NCBI GenBank assembly: GCA_028023455.1 | Contig: JAQFVV010000456.1 | Coordinates: 494,698 to 558,697 of the forward strand | Direction of reading: 5' to 3' | DNA from: Epiperipatus broadwayi | Lineage: Eukaryota; Onychophora; Udeonychophora; Euonychophora; Peripatidae | Length of the DNA stretch: 64,000 nucleotides | Shown here: positions 14,201 to 26,800 of the stretch, one piece after another | Layout of the letters: every line of letters begins with the position of its first letter | Numbering within the stretch: the stretch's first letter is position 1 | Notes under the pieces: generated by a model | What the model was told of the DNA's origin: nothing | What the model saw: the letters and a program-made list of their open reading frames with translations, nothing else | The model's database searches: none | Position numbers and translations under genes: made by a program

Positions 14201-15400
14201 ATTATACAAATCACATGACTAATATAACTTAAGACAGACTATCCAATTTTCTCTGTCTGGGAATAAATAAATTGCTACACTTATTGTATTAAATAAAATA
14301 CAATTATAAAAAATTTTGGAAGAACAATTTGGAAAATATAGAATTAAATATAACTTTCACTACCATAAAACTTACTTTTTAAAATATACGATATTAATTA
14401 TGATTATTAAATATGATTTATAAATTTAAATATAACATTCGCCTAACTATCAGTTTAAGTCTATTAAAAACAAACTTTTAAACATACTTTTAAATATTTA
14501 TAGCTGTGTTATTTATTATGGCCAGCTTTTGCAATCATATGAAATAATACTTTCAACTTTATTTAACTATTCTTAAGTGATTCATTATAATATTATGTGC
14601 TATGTAATTTCATTAGCTTCAAATCATACTTTTAAGATAATATTAATAAATATAATCAACACATCAAGAGAACATATTCTAAAATTTAAAATTTTTAGTA
14701 ATTGACTGTGATGAGCTATTTCTGACCTATAGAAAAGGGCACAATATATATATATATGTGTGTGTGTGTGTGTATACATTAAGTGTATGTTATATGTTAA
14801 TGGTTTAATAATATTCAATAAGGGTAGTATTAATAAATAATTTTGTTTATTAAATTTAGGTGTTAATTTAAAATAGTCCAATCTTCCATTTATATTTTCC
14901 ATTTATGAATGCCAATGCACTCAATAAATTTACTAAAACTCTGTAAATATAAGGCTGATAACAAAAGTAAAAAAATACTCTAATTAGATAAGCCTTTAGT
15001 AATTATTTGTGGCAGTGTACCATCCAAGCACTGGTACCCTAAAATAAATAAATAAAAACCGGCACAAGTTATTGTTTACTCTGACATTATATATATGTCA
15101 CATGTTTAGGGTTAGATTAACCAGGCAATATAATCGAGTTTTAACACTTATTTCTTGTGGAATTAAGAAAAAGGAAGTGCAACTTGGTTAATAACATAGG
15201 CTTGTAAATATAATATATAAAAGTGTATAAAAATCCCAAGATGACCTAAAAACAGTGCAGTACATAGAGAAAAATTTCCAAAAAAAAAATAGATACTGTA
15301 AATAGTGTGTTTTATCTAAAGCAAAGATAAGTTCATATTTTTGGTACTTGTTTGTTATGCATTCTCCACTATTTTGAACACCAGGGGACACCTTAAAACC
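11251..15400. other. AT-rich sequence with microsatellites, no recognisable gene
   Basis: This contains a poly-A run near 12114-12130, a short duplicated TTTCTTTCTCAAAAGTTTT motif at 12460-12495 and a (TA)n(TG)n tract at 14741-14773. Open frames up to about 90 codons occur but have no recognisable similarity, and their composition is that of random AT-rich DNA. Confidence 0.5.
14741..14773. repeat. (TA)n(TG)n dinucleotide microsatellite
   Basis: An uninterrupted TA run passes directly into a TG/GT run. It is a simple repeat of the kind found throughout animal genomes. An overlapping minus-strand frame that encodes THTHTHIYIY residues is an artefact of it. Confidence 0.9.
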
Positions 15401-15681
15401 ACTGATAACACAACAAATCAATTGGTTGTGTCAACAATCATTTTGGGCCTTCTCTAGTGTCCAATATAGTGGAGAGTATGTATTAAATTGGTATACATGT
15501 TGTTTTTATAAATGTTATCCATTTAATTCCAATAAAATATGACATGACTATGTCATATGTATTCAGCTTGCTCAATATTATTTTAGCAGCATTCTTTATT
15601 TCTTTCAACACCTCCATGCTGCTTACTCTAAGCTTTAGTAATTAACAGTTGCAGATGAGAGTGTTTAATAAATTCTTATCC

Positions 15682-15730
15682 AGTGATAACCACACTAGTT
15701 TCATGCTTATGGTTTTCATCATCAAGCAAG
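15682..15730 (-). ncRNA. Degenerate hammerhead ribozyme motif
   Basis: On the minus strand the order GATGATGAA, ACCATAAGCAT, GAAACTAGTGTGG corresponds base for base to the CTGATGAAG, GCCACAAGCC, GAAACTAGTCTGG order of the ribozymes at 44.2 and 44.7 kb. GAAAC is kept. The CTGATGA core has lost its first bases, and the cleavage-site GTC is GTG. It should not cleave. It is a fossil of the family. Confidence 0.4.
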
Positions 15731-16493
15731 TTTGAACCACTGTGTAAACCTTTACAATCTAATGTACTTAAAGAGAGCATCGTGTACTTTTCTGTTTCAC
15801 TGTTACTATCAGCCCAATTTTAAAAACATATAAATATTTTTAATCCAAGCCAATTTGCCTTTATCGTCATATAGAATTAAAAACAGTTTAGTTTTTATAT
15901 ATTATGGTGTCCACAGTTTTTTTAACAAATCATTAGCCTAAAAATAATTTTAAATCAATAAAATATCACATGACTCTATCACATGACTTTAGCTTAATGT
16001 TTTTCCAGCAGCATACTTTTTCTCTTTTCTATATCTATGACACTTACTATAAGTTTTAGTAATTGATAGTTGCAGATAGTACTGCTTAATATTGGGTAGA
16101 ACAAATTGAATAAGAATTTTTGAAGGACTATCATCCATATCTCTCAATTACTAAATTTTATAGTGTGTCATAGATGTGGTAAAAAAAAGTATACTGCTGA
16201 AACAATATTGAGTAATGTCATTGATAGAATCATATTTTATTGGTTTTAAACTATTTCTGGCCATGATAGAAGTGTCAATACTTGTTAAACAATTAAGAAT
16301 ACCATTATTTATGGAAACCGAATTGATCTCAGTTGTATATGACAATACACGCAAATTAGCATAGATTGAAAACATTTATATGTTTTTCAAATTCAGCTGA
16401 TAACTTGATAGTGAAACAAAAAGGTAAATGGTGGTTAGCAGAGGAAAGATGCATTACATTTTAAATATCTGGCCACTTCTCCAAGATCCAAAC

Positions 16494-16537
16494 CTCTTCA
16501 CTGATGAATGCCATAAGCTTGAACCTAGTCTGGTAAT
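16494..16537 (+). ncRNA. Degenerate hammerhead ribozyme motif
   Basis: CTGATGA is intact at 16501-16507 and is followed by ATGCCATAAGCTT, GAAC and CTAGTC, in the same order as the better copies at 44.2 and 44.7 kb. The second core box is GAAC instead of GAAAC. Helix I is weakened, with CTCTTCA facing TGGTAA. It is probably inactive. Confidence 0.45.
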
Positions 16538-16650
16538 ATTGATTAGAACAGCAATGGATATGGATTAATTAAACACTATCATCTTCATCTGCCATTACTA
16601 AAGTTTTCAGTAAATGACATAGATGTGGTGAAAGAAAAATGTACATTTCA

Positions 16651-19027
16651 TATTTGTATTATATCCTATTTAAATATGAAATTTTGTTTTATCGGGGGTT
16701 TTTTTAGATTATGTACTTTTGAAAATAACTATTTAGAAAAATAATCAAAATATTGTATTTATACATACAGAGATTACTGATTTAGAAATGTAAACAAGTT
16801 TCATCAAGATTTGTGTGGAAGTGTTTTTTTTTTGTATCAAAAAAAAACAATTACACTACACTGAGTAGAGAACAAAATGGGTGATTCGTCATCAACATAT
16901 TTTAAGTATAGTTAATTATTTTTAATGACTAGAAACATCTTGTCCATCTAATAAATAGCACACATGTCTGTCCATTCTGATATTTGAAAAAAATCCTCTT
17001 TCAATATTTTTGATGGGTGAGGTTATTGTGGTGTTTTAGTCCGGGGGTTATGTAAATCCTTACCTGTGAGATGGGACAGTGTACCTTCTTTTTTGTAAAA
17101 GAATATGGGCAATGCGTCAGTGCAGTGGCGGAGTATTGTCCTTTGTACATAAGAAAATGAGATGTTGGCAAAGCATTTATCTTAATTTCAAAAAAAAAAT
17201 CAAACAGTTGTTTGTTTATAGAATTTGGTGGATGAAAAACTGCAGTTTGTAAAGTTAATATTAATTAAATTTTAGATATGCTGATGCATAAGCGAATAAC
17301 TTCTAAAATCTTTAATTGCAGCTAATCAATTCTCTCAGCATCTACTCAAGTGTGGGGAGGCTATCTGTGGGAGTTAAGGCTTTCTTTAGTTGCTAGGTGT
17401 AATAGAGCTAATGCTGATGGCATGTTTACAAGTTATCTATGTTTTTGCTTTTGTTCACACCAACAAAACATAATTAATACTCTCGAATGATAAAGTCATT
17501 ACCATTGTTGTTGCTATTAATATGTAAATACAATTTCTAATAAATGAAAGTAAAGTTAAAATAAGCAACAAATATTTTAAGTAAATTAAATTTAATTGCT
17601 TAAAATCTTATTAGTGATCATAAATGTTTTGATAAATATATTTTTCAGTTGTTTACATTTTATTTATAAATCAAATTATTTTTTTAATGACGTTTTATAA
17701 TAAATTAGAATAACAAATTCACATTCAGCAAGAAAAATAACTTGAAGTATTTTTAATTTGAATCAAACAATGTTGTAATTTAAAATTATTTTTATTTTAA
17801 GAAAGAAAAAAAAACAATTAGTTAAAAATATAAAAAGAAATATCCTAGTCATTTGTCAAAGTTTTACATATATTTTTAATATTTTACCCACATTTAATTC
17901 TCTTTGACAAGAAAACATTTAATTATTTATAAAACCATGCACTCATTCTAATTTAATCTAAATATTATACTTTTGATGAAACAATTTGAATAGTTTTTAT
18001 AAAGAGAACGAATTAAAATGTGTAGTTTTAATCGTTAAACAAAATAAATCACAAAAGCAATAATTCTTTTGTTTCTTATTTTCAGAATAAATAAAATTAA
18101 GTCTTGAATGAATGGTAAATCACAAGACATTTAATTAGAGAATTTGTAATCTTTCTAATTAATATCAATCAAAATAAACAAAGCAGTTTAATAATTTTAC
18201 TCACAAGTTGTTGACTTTGCCAATCCATTTGCAACAGCTTGAAGCTAAATCATTATCAAATCATTAAAGTTTGATGTTTTAAAATGATAAAAACTTTAAA
18301 ATACTTATTAAATATACATTCAAAATAGTTTACGTATCAGTACTTGGTTTAATAATAAATTTGATTCGTTAGCATACACAGTTTGTAATAAAATAAAAGC
18401 AGTTTCTACTCTAGTGCCATCTATATTAAGCCTGAATAAATGCTGGTCATCAACTATTATTTAAATCATCATTCTCCAGACTAGCTTTTGGTTTTGTTTT
18501 TATCACTAAGTAGAACAATGTTTTTGCTTGTACTATATGTGTATGCATTAAAATCAATAATTAATACTTTGTAGAATCATTTGCAAGAGTTATGTGATTC
18601 AGTGTTTAAGTGTTTATAAGGGTTCAAAAATCCAGTGAAAAGCATTTTCCTTTTTTTTTGGCTAGAAGCTATAAGACATGTAATAATACTTATTTATCAT
18701 CTACAGAACATAAAACTTAACAAAATGTATTATAGCTTCCTAGAACAAGATTCTTTATTAAACAGAAGTATATATTTTAAATTTCTATGCAGTATTTAAA
18801 ATTTTTTAAAAAGAAATTAGTGATTACAAAAAATAATGTATTTAAATCCTGTCTCTCAACATGGTTTCTGGTTTTTGTCTTTCTCAATGAGACTCGAGTT
18901 TCAACTTTGAAACAATTGTAATAATGCATCTAGAACTATATTTAATTCCAATTTATTATTCATTCTATAGATTGTAACAGAGCCAGGAAGTGTTCATGTC
19001 ATTTTATCACTTAATATCAATCTAAAT
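16651..19027. other. AT-rich sequence, one weak exon candidate, otherwise nothing recognised
   Basis: Apart from the exon candidate at 17064-17239 (minus), no coding or structural signal could be supported. The interval 17000-17120 is less AT-rich and has a few CpG sites. Confidence 0.5.
17064..17239 (-). CDS. Possible internal coding exon (unidentified, speculative)
   Basis: On the minus strand a CTGCAG acceptor-like site is followed by 176 nt that stay open in one frame and end at a consensus donor, CACAG|GTAAGG. The predicted peptide includes the stretch KGQYSATALTHCPYSFTKK and is not visibly low-complexity, unlike most chance frames here. Local base composition is richer in C and G than the surroundings. 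I do not recognise the protein, the acceptor lacks a good pyrimidine tract, and the frame also continues past the donor for about 20 codons. It could equally be a fragment of an unrecognised transposon. Confidence 0.2.
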
Positions 19028-19520
19028 CAGGAGTGGGCAAATATCAGCCCAAGGACCACATGTGACCCACTAAGAGTTTTTATGCAGCCTGCCAAGACAA
19101 TCAGAAAAAATCAGCCTTAAACTGAGATTTTTCCCATGTGCAAACAAAGATTTATCTTGTATTTTCCATTAGGATGGCCACATCAATATACATGTGCATT
19201 GTAGATACACTGTGCAGTGCTTTTCCAATTGATCTGGTTAATTTCAATGTTGTCTTTGCATTAGCAAATATATGCATTTTCAACTTTAATAAAACCATGG
19301 ACCCTCCAAAAAAATGTAAAATCGGTGATGAATGTCATGCATTTAATGAAGAATGGACAAACAAATATTTCTTTGGTAATGCAGGGAATAAAGCAGTGTG
19401 TTTATTGTGTCATGAAAAAATGTGTGACCCTCCACTAACCTTTGCTTCCACAAAGTGGCCTCTAATGTGGCCCTTCACCAGCTTCTGCAGCCCCCAAGCC
19501 AAAAAAATTGCCCACCCCTG
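19028..19520 (+). mobile_element. Internally deleted hAT element with a BED-finger 5' end
   Basis: The left end CAGGAGTGGGCAA and the right end TTGCCCACCCCTG form a hAT/Charlie-type terminal inverted repeat. Subterminal sequence also fits this class: GGCC-like blocks, GTGACCCACTAAGAG on the left and GTGGCCC/GCAGCCCC on the right. The 493-bp length and the BED start inside it show a deletion derivative that keeps the transposase N-terminus and both ends. An 8-bp target duplication is not clear (ATCTAAAT versus GTCTCTCA). Confidence 0.75.
19298..19452 (+). pseudogene. Truncated hAT transposase, BED zinc-finger N-terminus
   Basis: The frame opening with MDPPKKCKIGDECHAFNEEW corresponds to the N-terminal start of hAT transposases related to the domesticated GTF2IRD2/FAM200/ZBED-type proteins: a basic start, then FNEEWTNKYFF, then a CLLCHEK half of a BED finger. 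The partner histidines (expected in a HxxxH-type half) are missing because the frame runs directly into the right terminal repeat. DNA binding and catalysis are therefore both lost. The longer frame from 19138 begins within the transposon's left noncoding part, so the methionine at 19298 is the more natural start. Confidence 0.65.
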
Positions 19521-19869
19521 GTCTCTCAATTATAGTCTTTTTAAGAATAACTTATATATATATGGGTGTATGTGTTTGTGTGAAAACATTAATTAACTTA
19601 TAATGTAAAATATATGCATCTCTCAATGCATGTAGATTATTTCTGTCCACATACAAATATGCAATATAATTACACATTATACTATAAGAAATATATATTT
19701 AATTGTTAAGCACTACATTGAAAGAAAGTATACAACTCAATCAAATAAATTCATAGTGTTCCTGAATTGCACACCATAACCTCATAAGCTATTAATCTAA
19801 TAAAAAAGAGAATGATTCCTCTAATTATATAGATATTGTTTGTCTAAAAAAATTTGTGATGATAATATT

Positions 19870-20105
19870 TTAATTTTGTCTATTGAACTATTTTCATCAT
19901 CTATTATTAATTGTTAAATATTTTTTTAAAAATTCAAACTAAGACTTTTCCAATACATTGAACTGTTAGTAACAATATAGGTTAGTATATAACACATCAT
20001 TTCAATTAATATTATTCTCTTTTATTCATATGTTTTTGGCTAGCATAGAAATTGAACCACAGACGTTTAGATTCATGGACATTGAATTTTAGATAGTGCT
20101 TTAAC
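19870..20105 (-). repeat. Old truncated copy of a PLE terminal arm with tRNA-like head
   Basis: This matches the left arm of the PLE at 42.0-43.66 kb in the same orientation. It has the TCATCTA-TATT block, then the segment ending CAATACATTGAACTGTTAGTAA, a single copy of the minisatellite unit, then a tRNA-like block at 20033-20100. The minus-strand tRNA-like part reads GTTAAAGCACTATCTAAAATT..., followed by GTGGTTCAATTTC. This parallels GTTAGAG...GGTTCGAATCC in the younger copy. It shows that the arm structure is a dispersed family and not a one-off rearrangement. Confidence 0.55.
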
Positions 20106-20209
20106 TTCCATATGCAAGCCGACTTCCATATGCTGTTAAATATAAATATATACACCCATTTTCATTGTCAAGAAAGCATATGAATGAAATGTTTAACCAC
20201 ATGTTTTCT

Positions 20210-20800
20210 ACATTCAGATTTTAATAAAACTTGATTTTCTAACCAATACTGGAGTAAGAATGAACTTTAAACTTAAGCCAACTGTAAAGGCAGCATTATT
20301 AGTTTGAACTTATACTTAAATACACATAAGTAAAAAACAGAATCCGATTTTATAACAACTTTTTTAAATAATAACAAATAAAAGTCAAATAATTGTAAAT
20401 ACTTAGTAAACATATCACTATATATATGTAAATAAAACAAATCCTATTTTAATTTTGTTCTGCTGTTAGATCTAAAAGAATTTACTTTTACTACCAAAAA
20501 ACTAAGAATAAAATGGTCAATTGCTTATTGTGAAGCCTCAGATTTTAATAAGGTTTGACTTTCTGATAAATATTGGAATAAGGTGAAATTCAAACATAAG
20601 CCAGATGTAAATTCAGCATTATTAACTCATGTATTTAGGTATATATTTCATTAATGATGTTATCTTTATATCTGGCTTTAGTTTGAAATTCACTCTTATT
20701 TCAGCATTTGTCAAAAAATCAAAACTTATTAAAGAGGCTAAAGAATGAGTAGTTGATCACTTTATTCTTAGATTTTCTTCTAATGACAGTGGTTGTATAC
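20210..20800. repeat. Direct and inverted repeat cluster (foldback-like)
   Basis: A unit containing TTTTAATAA-G-TTTGA-TTTCT, then TATTGGA-TAAG, AAGCCA-ATGTAAA and CAGCATTATTA is present at 20218-20310 and again at 20543-20625. An inverted partner follows at 20655-20775 (TATCTGGCTTTAGTTTGAA, CTTATTTCAGCATTTG, CTTATTAAAGAGGCT). The 20480-20625 and 20650-20800 segments form an imperfect hairpin about 320 bp long. It looks like a non-autonomous inverted-repeat element with an extra direct copy. No coding content is seen. Confidence 0.55.
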
Positions 20801-23800
20801 ATTTATATTTTACAGCATTGAGAATTAGTTTTACTTCCTTTCATTTAAATATAAAGAAGAGTGGAGAATAATATTTCTCGAAACATTGTGCATATATTAA
20901 ACTGTTTGATATATATATATATTTGCTCAATGCTGTGTTTATTAAATATTTACAATTGTTTGATTTTTTTAATACTTACAAAGGCCATAAAATATTTTGT
21001 CTGGCACCATTGCATATTTTAGTATAAGTTCAAACAAATAGTACTATTAGTGCTATGTTTACATTTATATTTTCAAATGTTTGCCTTTGTCAGTACATGG
21101 TTTATCTTTGCTCAACCCTGTCACAACTGTCCACAACTCAGAATATATTTATATGTATTGTGTGTGTGTAACAGCTATTCATAAATGAGTATGACCATTC
21201 CAACTCCAATAAAAAAATACTGCTTTAGAAATGAATTTTGCAATATTATACAAATCAATCTGTGATCTACAAATATATCCAAATAAAAAACATACTGGTC
21301 CATTTTTTTTTGGTTAATTTTTTTACAATTCAGTCTTTTAATTTCTTCACAAAAAAATCGTTTTTTCTGAAATATTTCAGCACCAAATCTAGTTGTAGCT
21401 CCCCAATACATTATATTCCTTACCATATCTTCCTAATTGAAACAACTGAACTTTGCACATGAAACCAAAGCTCAAGTTTATCATAAAACATTTTTTTATA
21501 AAATGTTACGTTTTTTCATTTTACATATGATTTTACAATAGTGGACTTTTACTATCACATCCAGCATATTGATTAAGTTTATGATTTTTCCATTTTATAA
21601 ATTTTAGAAGAACCTTTAGAGTGTCCATGTCTTTCTTTCATATAACAAATTAGATACTTTATGCAACTAATATAGTTGCAGTACTAATTTTCTTGTAATG
21701 AAATTCTCTATCTTTTAAATTTGTAATGAGGTTTAAAATCAACTTTTTCTTTTAAATAATGTTAATCAGTTTGTTTTATATATAGGTGGGATATAGCTTT
21801 AGATTTGTTAAGATATTTCATATAAAAGTACTAATCTACTTGTGTGTGTGAACATAAAATAAATCCATATGAATACTACATTTATTTTCTATGGATTTTC
21901 TTTTATTTTACCAGTGTTAACTATGTCTCTACCTGTTTGACATTATTTTGTATTAGCACTGGTTGCTTGGGCTGTCTACTGCTTTAATTGCAGTGCATTT
22001 ACTCTGGTGTGGCCTAGCTTTAAAATAGCTATCATGCTTGCATTGTTTTATATTATTGCTATATCTGGTGAATTCTAAGAGCTTCTGGTTCATCAAGTTT
22101 CAGTCAATAACCAGATCCCAGTGCTAGAATTGCTGATCTCAGTCTTTATGCAGGGGCCAAGCTCTAAAATAGCTTCTTATGCTTCTCCCATATTTAATAG
22201 CCTGATTATTTTTTGTATAATTATATGATAGTATTGATCTTAACACACACACACCTTTCTAGTAAGTGCATATATATATATATAGCCATTTGATAAGATA
22301 AATTGATTTTTTTTTTATTTTTAGTAAATGTTATTGACATATATATATATATATATCATAAGAACCACTTTTAATAGATTAATTATTATTGTCAAATTAA
22401 TTAAGAAGGAGAGAACAATTTAACCATTAAGTCTGTCAATAAATAAAGTATTTAATTAAGATCATCTATAGAAAAAATATTTATTAATTTCTTTTATTTT
22501 CTTTATTTTTTTAATCTTAATAAACTTTGTTATTATTAAATTAATTTGACTGATGTTTGTTTGCTGTTATCTGTCTATCAATTGTTTAATAGTTATGAAT
22601 CTCACACTCTAAGATGAGCTAGTGTCAGGAGCAAGTAATTTATATTATGTTAGAAACTTCTCATCATTATTAAGAGATATCTGGTCACCCCAAATAAATT
22701 TTCTATGCTCAGAAGTAGTCTGGTGGTGCCCTCAAATGACTGTTGTCTAATATTCTAAAGGATGGAGTGTGTGTCTGGTACAATATATATATATATATAT
22801 AAGATTTTATCATTACACCTGCTAATCTGCCTTTTTTAAACTTGAAGTTATAAAACTTGAAGAAATTTACAATCTAAAATACATATATGCAGTATCAAAT
22901 CATTTAACACATAAAATATATCAGAATATATGAAGATTATTTGTGACCACATTAAAACCCTCATTAGAATATCACCTCACACTTTAAAGAATATGTAATT
23001 TTTAATTTCATGCTGTGTATGTACATATATTTGATTTTAAACAGTCTTATTGAATGACCAAACAGTATGCAGTTCTAATACTTAAATAAAAACACATGCT
23101 ATTATTTCTAGTGAAGATAATGAAGTTCTCAAAACATTCATACATATATGTGTATATGTATATTGTAATGAACAAAAAACATCTGCAGGTATATTGAATG
23201 TCCATCATCAGATGACTCCACTGGATTTACTATCTACAATTTCCTGGTGTTATTCTGCTACCTTGCTTAGAATCAGATAGTTCAATAGATGTTCCAAGTT
23301 CTGATTCCTAAAGGAAATTTAAGTTTACTGATGAAGATGTCCAACTATAAACCCTACAGACACAGTAACTATTAACAACATTTCTATATATTCATTATTG
23401 TGGAAATTCACTGAGACATTTTTGAATAATGCAATGACTATTGTATGTAAGAATATTCTGGATCTTAAAATATAATATTTCTTATAAGTTCAATATTTTT
23501 ATTATTGTCATAAAAAATAGAAATTAATGAAATCTATTATTTCATATAAATTATAATAAATAATATTAAAACTCATACAGAACAGCTATATAATAGTTAC
23601 ACATAAAAAGGTTTTTTTCACCACATAGTTTTGTGCCCTTTTAATCAATTATTATAGATAGATCACCATCTATGATTCTATAATGGAAGTAAAATTACAA
23701 GAATAACAAAGTAAAATATATGTAAGATAGAATAAAATCTACACATAGAGATCCAATATATCTTCAAAAAAATGACAATATAACATAATATACAGAATAA

Positions 23801-26800
23801 ATCATACATACACTATGTACCTTTATATGTACTAACATATAATTTTCCATTCATTTTTAATTGACCAGTGAAGTTTTATAAATATTCATACAATTATTTA
23901 AGTTATGCTTAGTGTAATAGTTTTATATATTTGGCTTCTATTTGTATCTTTAATATAATTTAAAGGTTTAATATTTTATAGCATCTATTTTATGTTCATA
24001 TGTTGACTTACATATGTTTTAAATGATGGTAAAAATGGATTTATATTAAGATAAAACCTTGTGTAATATAAATAGACACAGATATTTCAGAAATAAAAAT
24101 ATAAAATATCAATCAAAATGAAAATTGTTAGTATTTAAGTTTAAAACTTAATATATTTTGATAAAATCAGCAAATCAACTGTATGTCAAATATTGATGTT
24201 GATAAATATTTAACTTGATGAAAATGATTTTAGTGTAATTTTCATTTGTTTTAATTATGTAGATTGACATTGTATTTAATAAAATTATAATCAAAAGTGT
24301 TTTTATTTTTATATTGTCGACAAAACCTACTTTCTACACAGAATGAATATGCTCTCTTTATTTTTTTTTGTGATCACTAGTAGCTTCTCACCTTAGGTAT
24401 GTTTGTTAAAATTAAAATTTCACTATTTGTAATGTTTAAATGACTCAAAGACTTTTTTTACATTAAAGTTTGTATTAACTGATTAAAAATGTATTATTAT
24501 TGCTCTTGAAATAATTTATGATTGTTTGCAACACAAATCAAAGGTTTGTATAAAAATAAATTAAGAGATTAAATAATGAAGTTTAAAGCATATATGATAT
24601 TTCTGAAAGCATGTTTAAAATTTAATGCATTTTCAAATTGCTGCAAATAAAATATTAATAGTTCTATATGTGTAAAGGATGTGAAAATTAAACTGTAAAA
24701 AGTTATTATAGTTTATTACACAACTGTAAAATTATTATATATTGTAAGAAAACATAAAAACATGTTATTATGAAATTATGTAATTCCTGACCAGATTAAA
24801 AAAAATGTGAGTTGTGAATATGATGTAAGTTTGAACTTTATATTAATATGATAAAAAAAATATAAGAAGTTGCACTTCTTTTTTGTTCTGAATATAATGT
24901 TTGCATTGAAGATGCATTAAGATGATGTTTAATGTTCTTAATATGTCCTTCACATTACAATTGCAAAATATGCTCAATTATTTTTAGAAAAAATAAATAA
25001 TTTTACATCAAGCATATAAAATATATTTATTTCATATGTAAATTTTAGGAAAAATTTAAAAGTTTAGAAAGCAAAAATTAATTATATATATATAAAATTA
25101 AAAAAGAATATCTACATGAATTAAAAGTAATAAAAAACAAAATAAAATCTCGTAAGCAGAGGCAATTAGTTTTTGTCCATCATAAGTTTATAATTAATGA
25201 ATATGGATTTAGAAAGTCTAAACTGCCATAATAAAAATAATTTTAAATGCTTTTATTTAAGTTACAAACTCTTTTCGTTTGCACATTTGTTTATTTCAAT
25301 TAAATGCTTTTATTTAGGTCAAAATAAAAATTTTAAATCAAGATTTATTATATTTACATACAATAGAATTTTCTCAAATTTGGTACATTTGATATAAATC
25401 CTTGGAAATGCAATATGACACTAAAAAATTTTAGGTAAGTTATCTAGTATCTTAATTCTAGAGTAGTAGATGGATGACATTTCAAATATTTTAATATCAA
25501 ATTTCAAATAAGTTTATATCACTTAAATTAGTTTTTTTTTTGTAATGTATGCAAGAGGGCAGTATGTATATATATTTTGTTTGGTGGTTTATTTCAATTA
25601 AATGCTTTTATTTAAGTTAAAATAAAATTTTAAAATGGAGATTTAATATATGACATTAAAATAAAAATATCTATTATAAAATATTTTTTATATCTAGTCT
25701 TTCCATTTTTTATTTATAATTTTAATTGCATACAATAATTATATGTTGATTTAGATTTTCTCTTTTTGGCATCTCCATAAAAAATTTTAAAAATTATTTT
25801 GCAATCTAGTTTGTGTTTTTTTAATATATATATATATTGTTATGTTTTTAATGTCTTATTACCAATAGATATAGATATATATTAAATAATTGTAATAAAA
25901 GTTGAAGTTGGCAACAATCAATTATAGTTGTGCTAATAGCAAAATATTCTATCAAACTATTAGAAAAAAAATCATAAACTATTTATACATAACATGCTAA
26001 ACATTTTATGAATATATAAAAAAATTATATTCGTACAATAACCTGTGGTTGATTTTGACATAGTAGCATTATTCATTACACAAACTTATATTAGATGGCA
26101 GCACTGAAGTAGGAGAAATAGAATTTCTACTTAAAAGCAATGTCTAGGCAAGAGTTCCTCTTTTTTTTATATTTCTGTAGTGTAATTTTTAATACACCAC
26201 TCTTACACAAGCTAAGAATTGATTTCTATTCACTTCTAATACGTTGAGGAGGATGTAATCATAAACATATGACCAAAGAAATGTGAAAAAGATGTAAAAT
26301 CCCCAAGATGCACATTTCATAGTTTAATTGGTAAGTGTCAAGTATGCAGTCCTTATAACTTTGATACTAGTCATTCATTAGTCTAAAGATTATCCAATAA
26401 TGAATAATATTTAATCTAATAAATGACTAATAAAAATTAGTAATGTTCTGCTGTTTTGCTAGCCATTTTAATTATAATAATGATGATGTTAATCGACTTT
26501 TTATAAGTAAATTTTTAAGAAGTGGTATAAACAAAAAATTGCACCTCAGCATTCTCCGAGGCCTTTGATAATCATCTGAAGTCTTTATAAATATGATTAA
26601 TCATGGTTATAATAAAAATAGAAATAGCATTTTTAACAGCAATAAACAATAGTAAATATAAACATATACAACAACTGAAACAGTAATAATAATAAACTGA
26701 CTGAATTCATTAAAGCGTAAACACAATGTCTTAAAATATATTAATTTAAACGTATTTTTTCAAAGTTCTTTATTGTCGAAAACAACTAATGATTAATGAA

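Larger units (their letters stand above)
15400..16650. repeat. Cluster of old repeat units related to the hammerhead-bearing repeat
   Basis: Several units here resemble each other in direct and inverted orientation. The block from 15970 to 16080 recurs inverted at 16145-16240 (shared CATAGAT-TGG-AAA and AGTATACTGCTG-like segments). Related sequence is at 15580-15660 and 16590-16640. Two units contain degenerate versions of the hammerhead motif found intact at 44.2 and 44.7 kb: one on the minus strand at 15682-15730 and one on the plus strand at 16494-16537. The wider context of the second also matches, with AAATGGTGG-TAGCAGAG upstream of the motif. I infer an ancient array of the same family, partly rearranged. 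Confidence 0.45.

Noticed and set aside
14624-14902. 92-codon minus-strand frame with THTHTHIYIY
   Set aside because: The frame crosses a (TA)n(TG)n microsatellite and has no protein-like character elsewhere.
23325-23360. ACTGATGAAGATGTCC as a hammerhead candidate
   Set aside because: Only the first core box matches; no helix II or GAAAC follows.
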